Origin: Isoetes taiwanensis
Lineage: Eukaryota; Streptophyta; Lycopodiopsida; Isoetales; Isoetaceae
DNA: 64,000 nt
Direction of reading: 5' to 3'
Assembly: GCA_021234155.1 (NCBI GenBank)
Contig: JAJEKV010000036.1
Coordinates: 3,092,996-3,156,995, forward strand
Below the pieces are notes generated by a model. It was not told the origin of the DNA. It searched no databases and saw only the letters and a program-made list of their open reading frames with translations. Below, one piece after another: positions 34,311 to 44,639 of the stretch. Position 1 is the first letter of the stretch, and every line of letters begins with the position of its first letter. The position numbers and the translations under genes are program-made.

Positions 34311-36235
34311 ATGGTAGAGGAGGCAGTTACAGCTGAGGATTTCGAAAGGATACACGGCCTTTCAAACCATGGTTTGCAGCCTCAGAGCAGATTCAATTGG
34401 CTGGCAAATAATGTTACACAAGAACAGTGGGAATCAGTTTGGCAAGAACCCCTCAATCCCAAGTCGAAGTCAAGCACTAAAGTTCTTGCTATTCACCCAC
34501 ATCCAAGGCCAAATTGGACAGTTTGTTAAGGATTCTTTATCCAGATGGGGTTTCAAACAATGAAGTCAGGAAGCAATTTGCCCTTGCATTTGCTTGGGAA
34601 AATTGCCAAGAAGGTCTTGAAGATCCTGAAGGCCATCAAATCAATTGGGTGCATATGGTGCACGTGTTATGGTTTACGTGCATAGCAGGCCGAGACCTCG
34701 TGGTGTTAAAGAGAAACAAGAAATTGATTCAAAGCCCCGCCGAAAGCAAAAGAGGTAGCAAGTAGTAAACTTGATCGCACAAACTTGAAACCGAATCCGC
34801 AGATAGTGACAGAGAATCTGGAAAAACTTATGATCAAGAAAACTCGATGGGAAAAAGAAATGCAGGATATAGTTGTTAGCCCGGCAAATTAAGAAAAGTC
34901 AAATGACAAAATTTTTAAAAAGGCTAACCAAAAAAAAGACACACAAAGATGGAACAATTGAAAATCACCGATTGTTGAAAAGAGGGGCCTGCTCATGACA
35001 CAGAAGTAGAACAGAAATAAATGAGTTGGAGAGAAAGTTAATGTTTGAGGAGTATGTCGCGAGTCCATGGAGTCATTATGCACTGGAGATCCGGATCTGA
35101 TTTTGAAGAAGGGAAACTTGGAGGCGTAATTAATTCAACCGGATGGTGACATCAAGGCAGCCAAGGAATATGCAAAAAACCTTGACAGCCTAGGGAGACA
35201 TCAAGAATTCAACTTTCGCATCAACACCATCAAGAGAAATCTTCCGGGTTTTTACAAAATTTTTGTAATGCTTGTGGTTTGGGATTTCGATAAGTACAAG
35301 CTTTTTTAATTCTTGATTGCTCACATGAATATCATGTGTGATGTGTCTTTACGCCTGTTAAAGGAAGGCAAATGTTTGAAATGTGAATGCCTAGTTCCCG
35401 AAGACCTTTATGTTGAGCTTGGCTTGAGCATTCCTCGCTGCGATTGGAGCAGTTGCTTCCTTTGATCCTAGATTAAGTTTCGTGAAATCGATTTGGGATC
35501 AAATACAGGGTCGGCAATTGAAGATGTAGTAGATGTGCAATCGACCAATTGAAGTCCCCGGATGTGCAATCCGAACAATTGAAGTTCCCTTCTACTAGCA
35601 CGAAGAGAAGAAGGTTGAGACATGTCGTGGATGATTCTCGATATTGAAACAGAGAATGTTCGGGACGTGACCCCAAAGGCTTAAGAAGTGGCGCGAAATT
35701 TCAGAAGAAACAAAGGTCGCCTCGTGATGAGGAGATTGAGTATGTCTTAGACACTCCAACCGTGAAGAAGCGTAAGCAAGATCAAGAAGAAAAGCCGATG
35801 TGGTTGTGAAGAAGACAGGGAAGGAAAAGAAGACATTGAATAAAGAAGAGACTAGCAAAAGAAAGGAGGTGGCAAGGCCAAAGCAACTGCTCGCACCAAA
35901 AGCCAAGGTTACTAGAAAGTATCCTTTGAGAGGGAGAGGTCAAAAGAATGATGGAAATGATGCAGGCAACGTAACTTGCAAGGCAATGAAGAAGAGGTTG
36001 AGAAGGATGTCATGGACAACATAAACTCAACCCTTGCCGATATTGCGTGTGGTGGTTTGAAAGTTCAAAAGAAGTTCATGAAGAGCGCCCAATACTAGAA
36101 CCTCGCACCAAATGTACAAGAGGCTGCAAAGACTATCCGTACAAGATAAAGGTACAAAACTTGCAAAGAATGATTGAATCCATGAGGGGAAAAACAACAT
36201 CCCTTGAGCGTAATAATTCATTCCCGATTGTTTAA
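34311..36235 (+). pseudogene. Element A plus-strand gene, unknown function, frameshifted
   Basis: Starts at an ATG (MVEEAVTAEDFERIHGL) inside the left end of the transposon. The first frame runs to 34529. The reading continues in another frame from about 34508 with LLRILYPDGVSNNEVRKQF, then FAWENCQEGLEDPEG and NWVHMVHVLWF. The central part (about 35700-36020) is very rich in Lys, Arg and Glu (KKTGKEKKTLNKEE), consistent with a nuclear localisation region. The end (36020-36235) gives LADIACGGLKVQKKFMKSAQ followed by a decayed helical stretch. Several stops and shifts break it. Its place, opposite the transposase, suggests a second transposon protein (DNA-binding or accessory), but that is inference. 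Confidence 0.55.
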
Positions 36236-39176
36236 TTTGAATTCTTAAATTATTGTATTCATTATTTGAGTTGTCTTCTAATCTTGTGGAGTGACCAAGT
36301 AGTCCAAAGTGATGAGGACTTAAATGTATCCCAATTAACTTCCGTGTCTTGTGCTTTTTTAATTTAATCTCAATATTTGTACTTGAATTTGGGTGTGTAT
36401 TCACTTGATTAATGTTGTGAATGTTAGGTCCATTTGAAGTACAAAGTGTAAATGTAGCTTCAAGTTCCACCGCGACCGCCAATTGTTATTAGGCAAAAAG
36501 AGATTGTTGATTCTAGATCTTAATGGCGTTCTCGTGAAGAGCTTTAGAAGAAGCAATCAATTGAGGGATGATCTTAAAAAGATAAACCCCTCAATTATTA
36601 AAATCATCAACAACTAACAAAGTAGTTGTATTCGTGCCTCTGAGTACATGCTTTCTTGGAGGAAGCATCTTACCGGGTATGACTTAGCCATTTGGTCCCA
36701 GATGAACAGATTTAATGTTCATGAGGTGCTTGATGTCCTATGTCCCGCTAAGAAAGACAAATTCATCTTCATTTGGGACCAGAGTTTCGTGATGAGATGC
36801 CTTTCAAGTATCCTTTGGAGTCTTCTAATCCTATTTTTATGAAGCCACCCATAAGGTATATGCATTTTCCCGAGTATGGCTGAAATGTAATTATTGCAGA
36901 TGATGAGGTTTACAAGACATTTTACGTCCCCACCATTTACTTCCATCATGGTGCCTACTTTCACCGTCGATGGCCGATGAAATTCGGATGTTTATTTGCT
37001 TCCAATACTTAGACAAAAGTCACATGTCAAGATACTTTAGTCAGATCAAGAATAACACTAGAGCGTAATGTTATACAAGTATTTCCCTCAGGTGTTCTTG
37101 AAGAATTATTCCAAAGGGAGACATTGGAGCAGATAAGAAACTGGCCGGTCAAAGCATACCGCAAGGGCCGATTCGATGGTTAGTTGATGCACATCAAATG
37201 TCTTCGGTCAGACACTGGTTCATCTACGTAAGTTTTAGATTCCCTGATCCCGGTATAAACTTTGTAAATTGCCTCAATTTTGTTACATAGAGGCATGTAA
37301 CTATGTGAGTGCATTTGCCTCCATTTTGTACAGATAATATGAGAGTGCATTTTGCCTCCATTTTGTAACTACACAAGAATTTTGTACCATCTTGCAATGT
37401 AATATATCTTCATTCTCTTTCATTATATGTTCTCGTATGAATTTTCTTGAAATTGCAAAGTTAATCAGGCGGATGTTATGCTTTCCCAATTCAAGAAAAA
37501 AATAGTTTAGACTATAAGACTCCTCACGTACCACAACCCAAACCTTTTGCAAATGATTTTAATCTTGGCGGGAACTCAAAGGAGTTGAGAAGATGTGGAT
37601 TGAATTTGGACTGGTATTGCATCGGACCTTGTTCATATTGATGACAATCGACCGAGGTCAAAATTTGGTCAATGTCCCCGGCAAGTCAATTTTTTTGCAT
37701 ATGTATAAGCCGGGAATTTTTGGACTCAATAAAAGCAAGATATGTAGAACTAATTTGAAAAGTAATCAAATGTCAAGAACAAATGTGAACAAGAATCAAA
37801 ATTTCATGGTGCATGATAATTGAAAAAAGAGAAATTTTTCACATTAATAACATTAATAGCCCGCAGTTCGAATTTAAAAGACATCCGAGCCCCAAAAATT
37901 ACAAAATTGGAGCAAAATTACAAAAAGGATGAAGACGGATGGCCTACTCAAAATTGGTAGGTGTCTAAGTACTTGAAGTCTTCAAAGAAATCAGCCGATT
38001 ATTGTCACCGCTTGGCTGATTCCACCATTCAACACCGTCCAATGAGGTACTCAGGGATTGCAGGTTGCCATATTTAGCGTAATCAAATTACCATAAGCAT
38101 CCGCACCGACCTCTATGATAGTAATAGCATTCTCTGTAATGATCAAACCGAAAGCGTAAGTCATGAGAGGGTTGTTCCTTTCTATGAAGTAGTACAAAGA
38201 TTTGCCAACCGTAAGTTGCTTTACAAAATTCAATCGCCCATTTTTTCTCCTTCTACCGCACAACTTCGGTCCCTTAAATTGTACTCGCTCTTATCACTTT
38301 CCTTCAAGACATGATCTATATCCGCTAGAAGATTCTCAAAAAGTCTCTTTCCTTTGCCTTTACCTTTCCCCTCAAGAACTAGCAACCCGACCCACTTCCG
38401 TTTCTTGAGTCGTAAACAAAAATTCTTGCCTCTGCAAAGTCACATTTTGTGTCCAAAGTTTTTGCAGCTTTCTAGGTATTGTTTGAAAAGCCTAGCAAGT
38501 AGGGAGGCCACCGCTTTTAAGGGAATCCAATTCACGAGCAAATGTAGCATTTGTCTTGATCACATACCTCGACTGTGGGGACCCCCGTACAAGAACTCCC
38601 CTCGATCATCCGGAACCGGCAACACACCATCCGGGCCCTGGTCTTTGGTTAAATTATCCCAAGCGGGAGGATAAATGGAGAAATAATCAAGCTCGGCCAT
38701 TTTTCTTGACAAAAGCGACTCGGAGATGGATCCAAGCCCGGAGAGACCGGGTAGATCAAAGCGGAGATGAGCGGCTTCTAGGTTAAAAAGAATTACGAAT
38801 GCATTTTCGGGTTTAAAGAATTTGCCATTAAGATCAATTAATGGGCGGGAGAAAACAACAAAGGGCAATTGAAACAGAGAATTCTCCCACCCTTGAAGAA
38901 TTCTCAAATAACTTCGCCAACAATTCTTGTTCAAATCTCCTCCAATCCCTTCACCAACCTCCCAAAGATCGAATTCAGAATTAACCTCCCAGTACAGTCA
39001 AATTTTGAAGACTCTACCTCCCGGAAAAGCCCTCAGAATGATAAGTCTTTGTAAGTGCTTTAAGTGCTTTAAGTCTTTGTGGGCGTTGCAGAATTGAACA
39101 TGCTAAAGACAACCAAAAAAAAGGAAAATACCTTTTGATCCCCGGTTTGCATCCATTATACTTCATCCATTACCTT
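36236..39176. other. Central region of element A between the convergent genes
   Basis: Short coding-like pieces occur on both strands without a continuous frame. Plus-strand 36648-36800 (LSWRKHLTGYDLAIWSQMN) and about 37096-37170 (EELFQRETLEQIRNWPVKAY) may be remains of the plus gene. Minus-strand 38560-38934 (124 codons, with FSRPLIDLNGKFFKPEN) and 38051-38263 look natural but unrecognised. A unit near 37485 is repeated at 40976, and AAGTGCTTTAAGTGCTTT at about 39055 copies the subterminal motif of the element. Confidence 0.4.
37485..37690. repeat. Direct repeat inside element A, copy 1
   Basis: Starts CCCAATTCAAGAAAAAAAT and runs through TTTTAATCTTGGCGGGAAC to TTGGTCAATGTCCCC. The diverged partner lies at 40976-41170 in the same orientation. 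A weaker match to its GGTCAA-AATTGGTCAATG core occurs near 52516. Confidence 0.75.
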
Positions 39177-42100
39177 CTATGAGGTAGTTGGAATACTACT
39201 CATGATTTGTTGGCAAGTGTCTTCATCCATGGTATACATGTTAGAGTCATCTTCATCCAGATACATGTCAAACTTTGACAGTCTTACAAGATGGCTATAA
39301 ACACTTGCCTCAGGTTTGTCCTCCATCAGCTCAAAATTTAGACTACCTGGAATTTGTTTGTAGTAAAGTCCCGAGACAATAACTTCTTCTACCCCAAACA
39401 CATTCCCCCATCCATCCTTATAATTTTCTAGCAAAGTATTCTTTGCTTCAGTGCACCTAAGCACATAAAAATCTACCCCTTCTTCATTACCTTCTTCAGC
39501 ATTTACAGCAAAATTATCCCCCACTTCTATCATGGAACTCATTACATCATCTTCATCCTCTTCTTCTTCCTCAATATCAAACTCGGCCTCTTCTTCATTT
39601 TCAATGTTGTCACCTGTATTCCTAGGCTCCTTTAACCTCAACTCACTGTTCTCCCAATCACCAATTCGACTCACATACACACATTTATCCCACTTGAATT
39701 GAATGCAATAGTTGCAAAAAGCATGACAATGGTCTATAAGCTACCTTCAAAGAGTTTTCCTTGTCACATGGCCTCGATGCAAAGTGAATCTTTGTTGTTC
39801 CCTTCAAGGTATGGCATTCAATTCTTTCAGATCTGTCAAATGTTTGAAGACTCCACCTCCCGTAATAACCTCGTAACATCAAGTGTCAGTAAGTGCTTTT
39901 AAGTGCCGGACAACGAATTCAAGACTTGCCTAAAAACAACAAAAAAGGAATAATACCTTTTGATATCATTATCGATGGATGATTTTGAAAGTACAATTGG
40001 AGAAAATTAACAACCTCATGTGCACACCGTAGCTTTGCATCCATTGTACTTCATTTGCTCTTGAGTTAGTACCCTCTTTATAACTGCACCAAGACCATCA
40101 TGCTCACCTTTGCCATGTGAGCTAGCAAAAATTCCATAGGAGATCCTTACCCTTTCTCCCATAAAATCTACCAAGAAAATGGAATGGTCTTGAAGACTTG
40201 AACTGTGAAGAACGACCATCACTCCAAAATACATGTTTCTTATATTCAATTCCAATACTTTGCAACCAATCAAGATGCATTTGTAGACAATGTTGGACAA
40301 ATTACGTGTCATGTGTTTTGTCATCACTAATATAGAAATGAGTCTCCTTCACAATACCTTTGAGAGTTTGTTTTCTCTTCTCCTCCTTGGTCGAGTCCTT
40401 GTTCTTCTTGTTCAAGCTCTCTTCCTCTCTCTTCCTTCTTTCTTCTTCTTCTTCTTTCTTCATCCTCCTGTAAGTAATATGCACTAGAATTGACACCGAT
40501 CAAGATGCCAATGACAGATTGAGCTTCTGTTGGATCTTAAATCAAGTAATTTTGCAAAAGTCTATGATGTAAACAATAGTATCATCCGGGTATGGTTGCC
40601 AAGCATTTCTTGAATTCCTTAGCTTGCCAATGAGCTTTATAATTATGTGGAACAAAAGACTTCATAGTCTTTTTGCATGCTCATTAAATTCAAAAGGATC
40701 CGCCTGTCTTGTAGGCCAATCTAGTAACCTTTTGCAGGTTTCTTAGATAGCTTTGGCGATAAGATTCTTTCTTTGGACTTCTTTGTCGACAGTTCAATGT
40801 CAAATGATTAGCTCAACTCCTAAGAAGTAATATGCTTGAATTTGATAGTTAGTACCTTTTCAAATACTTTCCATTGGACATTGATAGACTTTTGCTTGTT
40901 CCTCTTTTAGGACATGTTGGCAACCCGCAATACAAAAAAAATAATGGCGAGATGTATCGATTCTGAAAGAATTTTCCCAATTCAAGAAAAAAAACAGTCT
41001 AGACTCTAAGACTCCTTACAGCCACAACCTAATGGTTTTGCAAATGATTTTAATCTTGGCATGAACTCAAAGGGGTGAGAATATGTGGATTCACCGACTG
41101 AAGTCTTGCATCGAGCTTGTTGAAAATGATCACACCGACCGGGTCAAGAATTGGTCAATGTCCCCAAGTAATCCAAGATTTTGCACATCACTCTAATAGG
41201 ATAATTTTGGAATTCTATCACCGATTAGACTCGACAACCCCAGAGAATACCCGCAAAACCTTAGTGCTTCAAATAAAAGCAAGGCACAATGTGATTTAGT
41301 TCTGAGACTTAGTTATTTCAAGGTAGCGGACTTTGAAATTTTCAGAGAACATAAATCTGCAGGCATGAACACTCAATCCCGTGTTTGAGTGAAGGCATTT
41401 CCTATCAAGCGGGGGACACTCACATACAACCCGACAAGATAACTCTGTTGAGGAAAAGATGACCAAGACTATCGACAGAAACAGTTTAGATTAGATACTA
41501 CTTAAAAAGTAATGTACAAGCAAAAGGAAACCATACTTACTTCTTTAACCCACACTTTGTACAAGTCCGCATCAAACACACGCTTATGCCACTCTTCACT
41601 CTCATCCTTTTGGCACACCACCATTCTCCAATAATCACTAGTTGATTTAATGGTGTTCTCCTTGGCCATACTGGATCGACTTTGGGCCACAAACTTTGCA
41701 CTTACATTTACATTCCTTGTGAACACCATGAGGATCCGGCCCTCATATTATTGATGGCCTGCCTTACAAATTCTAAATGCAAATGGTATTGGCGAAGAAG
41801 CAAGGTCTCCCTTTCTTTTAATTTTCTAATGTAGCTTGGCTTCGGTTTCTCGCCTTCTTTGGGACATCTTCATATCCGGATGTTCCTTCTTGAAACCAAG
41901 ATATAGTTGAACCCTTGCACAATGAAAAAATTTAGTTACTTTCTAAAAAAAAAGAAAGAAAGCATTCAAAATGTATGGTCGAAACTATACTGTGTCATCT
42001 CTAGCAGATGAATAGGATGATCAATTTTCTCACCTTTATCATTCAAATGCTTCCTCACATGCTTCTTATAAGGTGATACTCTGGTATTTTCATCCCAATA

Positions 42101-42492
42101 CTTCCCCGACCGTGGCTATTTCTTCAAATTGTGAAGGCATCTTTTCTTCTCTTCCTTCCAAACATTGACCGGGGGCCGCCTTCGGATTCTGCAAAAATTA
42201 GCCTTCTAAATGCCATGGCAAATTTTTCATGGAATAGATAGAACCCTTGAAATTGCAGATTGATTGATCCCCGGGCCCCGAACAGCTGCCATTTGTAGAG
42301 TGCTCTTTCTTGCTTGCAAAATATCGGTTTTTCTTTGCATTTTTTGGCCCGCATTGTCTCTCTGACATTGGAAATCATGGTATGCATTACAGCCGTGTTC
42401 TTGGGATCCGTAATTCTCCTTGCAATGGTAAATGTATTTTTTTCTTCAAAAGTCTTTGAAGAATTCTCCCTTTGTCTAAATCCTCCAAACAT
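39177..42492 (-). pseudogene. Element A transposase-like gene, decayed
   Basis: Read from right to left on the minus strand. A Lys/Arg-rich first part lies at 42492-42124. Next comes YWRMVVCQKDESEEWHKR (about 41640-41575), with a Cys and a Trp-His pair. Then W-S-D-G-R-S-S-Q-F-K (about 40223-40194), F-A-S-S-H-G-K-G-E-H-D-G-L-G-A-V-I-K-R (about 40140-40080), an acidic linker, and a final domain (39570-39200) with VGDNFAVNAEEG, VDFYVLRCTEAKNT, VIVSGLYYK and SHLVRLSKFDM. The last has the feel of a BAH-like reader domain. The Asp residues of the SDG and HDG motifs could be catalytic, by analogy with DDE transposases, but this is inference. The same motif order recurs on the plus strand at 48450-51830. 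Frames are broken at several points. An 840-bp internal duplication near 39000-40050 adds to the disruption. Confidence 0.7.
40976..41170. repeat. Direct repeat inside element A, copy 2
   Basis: Diverged copy of 37485-37690, lying between two conserved blocks of the minus-strand transposase, so it interrupts or replaces coding sequence there. Confidence 0.75.
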
Positions 42493-42999
42493 TCCTCACA
42501 ATGTGATTAAAAGAGTCGCTTAGCTCTTTTGATGACTCTCTTGCAACCTTCTATCAATGAGAAAATGTTTTCTCTTCTTCTCATTTGGTGCAATGTTTTC
42601 TTTTTCCTTTAGTTTCAATCTCTTTTGGATTCTCTCTTCCTCTTGGCTTCAAAAAATCCCGATAAATTCTCCTTTCCCCCATCGGCAATGCTCTCTAATT
42701 AGAATTGGGATTGGCATTCTGATTGAGAATTGCAAGTGAATTATCAGCCATGAGAACAGATCAAAGATTGAATTGGATTGGAATTGAAGACAGCCAGAAA
42801 ATCTCGTTCAGGAAATCTTCGAAAGAATGACAACCAAGAATTTCCCTCCAAGAATCCGGCCATCTAGAAATCCCGCCAAACATGAAAATTCATCTCCCAA
42901 TTCGCGCGGGATCATCCATGTCATCGATCCCTACCTCCACGGGATGATGCGTTCTATTTCTGGAGTAATCATCAAACGATGTCGTTGAACGAAAAAGCA

Positions 43000-43078
43000 C
43001 TCGAGGGTAAAGCACCTAAAGCACTTACAGCACTTGTCCGGACAGTGCTTTTTGGGTAGCATTACCATATTTACACCC
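43000..43078. repeat. Right TIR and subterminal repeats of element A
   Basis: TIR at 43049-43078. Inside it are AAAGCACCTAAAGCACTTAC, AGCACTTGTCC and the inverse GGACAGTGCTTTTT, the last two forming a short GTCCGGAC-centred palindrome. Confidence 0.88.
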
Positions 43079-43082
43079 GGTA

Positions 43083-43176
43083 ACACACACAAAAATTTCT
43101 CAGGATTCCACCATTTTTATTGGTTTTTTAAAGCATGCCTGATGAAAAGCCCAGCAACGCTGGGCACTTTTTCTAG
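43083..43176 (+). mobile_element. 3' end of a plus-strand Helitron (Helitron 4), interrupted by element A
   Basis: A 7-bp perfect hairpin (GCCCAGC, loop AAC, GCTGGGC; 43149-43165) is followed by ACTTTTT and the terminal CTAG (43173-43176), then T as the host base. This matches the 3' end of Helitron 3 (hairpin GCCCACC, then ACTTTT and CTAG), so both belong to one family, different from Helitrons 1 and 2. Only 94 bp separate the GGTA flank of element A from this end, so the body must lie left of 34064 and the 9-kb element sits within it. The 5' end was not located. Confidence 0.75.
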
Positions 43177-43496
43177 TTATTATATAACAAGTAAGATATA
43201 CAAAAGGGGCAAATACAGTAAGATCGTATGTCTTATCAGTATTCAAAAGAGTAATCAGCACAGTAATCATTAATACCAAAGAGGTAAATCTTATATACAA
43301 GTATGATATGCAAATCAGTTTTCAATATTCCTCACCAAAAATAGTAGCATCTGCTTTATCAATATCAGCCGGAAAAAAAACATAAGAAAACAGTACGAAC
43401 TAACCTGAACCCGAGGCCATCGTATTTGCGACCGTACAGGGAGCGTACGCGGACCGTATAAATTCTACTCCACCTTTTATCCTGGAGCTCCCGGAT
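43177..43496. other. Flank to the right of Helitron 4
   Basis: AT-rich, no gene seen. GC content rises from about 43410, ahead of the repeat arrays. Confidence 0.4.
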
Positions 43497-44085
43497 CAAC
43501 AAGCGCTACTGAAAGGCGCTAGAGAGAGAAAGACAAAGGCGCTAGAGAGAGAAGGCGGAAGGCGCTGGCCGCTGGCGGAGGAGGCGGATGAAATGAAATG
43601 AGAGAAATGAAATGGTGAGAGAAATAAACCCGTCGAAAATATGGCGCGAAAGGATTTGGCCCGCCAGCCCGTCCGCCCGCCACTTGAATTTCTTTGCATC
43701 CGTCAGCCCGCCCGAAAGGATTTGGCCCGCCCGTCTCAAAGCCGTTTATAAAATCTGCGGGTACAGATATGGTAAACAGAAGGCGCTTTCGTCCTCGTAT
43801 TCGCAGGTTGCGATTTTATGCTTCCCGTCCTCGCTTCAACATTCGCAGGTACTTGCGCCTGAGAGGACTTGGCCGCCAAAGCAGGGCGCTCGTCAGACGT
43901 CTATTCCGCCTTAGGCATTGGTTCTTCAGGAGAGTTATTTGAGCTGTGTTTCTTTGTCCAGCAGGCGCTTCTTTGGGCGCTACCTTCAGTTGCAGGCGCT
44001 TTAGTTGGTTAGCAGGCGCTTCTTCATTTGATAGCAGGCACTTCCTCTATTTTGAAGGCGCTTCTTTGAATCAAGGCTCTTCCCT
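43497..44085. repeat. Dispersed AGGCGCT repeats in a GC-rich tract
   Basis: About ten copies of AGGCGCT occur here. Two are in AAGGCGCTAGAGAGAGAA units (43514 and 43536), and a later cluster has the form AGGCGCTTCTT spaced 25-30 bases apart (43970-44070). A small open frame with very high Arg content lies among them (43772-43942). Confidence 0.8.
43772..43942 (+). CDS. Small Arg-rich open frame, doubtful
   Basis: From an ATG (MVNRRRFRPRIRRLRF) the frame gives 57 residues, of which 22 are Arg by my count, and ends at TGA. The composition follows from the repeated CG-containing motifs in the tract, so it may be a by-product of base composition. A nucleic-acid-binding peptide is possible but unsupported by any recognised family. 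Confidence 0.15.
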   Translation, partial: VNRRRFRPRIRRLRFYASRPRFNIRRYLRLRGLGRQSRALVRRLFRLRHWFFRRVI

Positions 44086-44164
44086 TCTTTCAATGGCGAA
44101 TCTCGATCTACAATGACCCCAAGGTTAGTGGATCGTTCGCTTTTAGTTTAACCGGGCCGCCATT

Positions 44165-44460
44165 TCTCCCGTAAGTGTAATAATGTTTCTACCCCGTAGT
44201 AATGGTAGTAACCCCGTAACAATCCGCAGAAATAATCGTAGTCAGAGTAATCAGTAGTAATCTATAATAACCGTGAAATAATCAGAAGTCCAGTAGTAAT
44301 CTGTAGTAGTAACTGTAATAACTGTAATAACTGTAATAATCTTGTAGTCCGTGAAAATCTCTACTAATGTGTAACTGGTAATCTTTAGTAACTCAGTAGC
44401 CTGTTTTGAGTTATATGTAGTAACCGTAGTAATCTTTTTAGTAACTGTAAGTTTTCCCTC
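44165..44460. repeat. Degenerate GTAATAACT / GTAGTAATC array
   Basis: Roughly 30 variants of an 8-10 base unit built on GTAATAACT and CAGTAGTAATC, most regular at 44305-44340. All plus-strand frames contain stops, so it is not coding. It directly follows the AGGCGCT repeats. Confidence 0.85.
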
Positions 44461-44639
44461 GCTTTTGTTTCAGAAAGGAAGCCAAAATGGCGGGTGCCAT
44501 TAGCCTCAAAAAATAAGCAGAAATGGGCAGCTTTTGCTCAAAATAGCGCCAGCCGCCATTAAGGCAAATGGCGCCACGGGCGTTTATTTGAACAAATGGC
44601 GACCAAGCGCCATTTGCCCGCTTTGTCAATATTTTTCGC
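44461..44639. other. GC-rich stretch with inverted GGCGCCATTTG phrases
   Basis: Contains several direct and inverted copies of AAATGGCG / CGCCATTT, for example 44569-44575 and 44593-44614. These give potential local hairpins ahead of the coding-like region to the right. Confidence 0.5.

Larger units (their letters stand above)
34069..43078. mobile_element. 9.0-kb DNA transposon with 30-bp TIRs (element A)
   Basis: The ends are perfect inverted repeats: 34069-34098 (starting GGGTGTAAATATGG) and 43049-43078 (ending CCATATTTACACCC). Both are flanked outside by GGTA (34065-34068 and 43079-43082), a likely 4-bp target duplication. Just inside each TIR are direct and inverted copies of AAGCACTTA and AAAGCACCTAAAGCACTT. 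Two convergent decayed genes fill the interior: a plus-strand gene at about 34311-36235 and a minus-strand transposase at about 42492-39177. A roughly 200-bp direct repeat lies at 37485 and 40976. The transposase does not match a superfamily I can name with confidence, and neither the TIR sequence nor GGTA fits hAT, Mutator, CACTA, PIF/Harbinger or mariner conventions. Confidence 0.85.
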
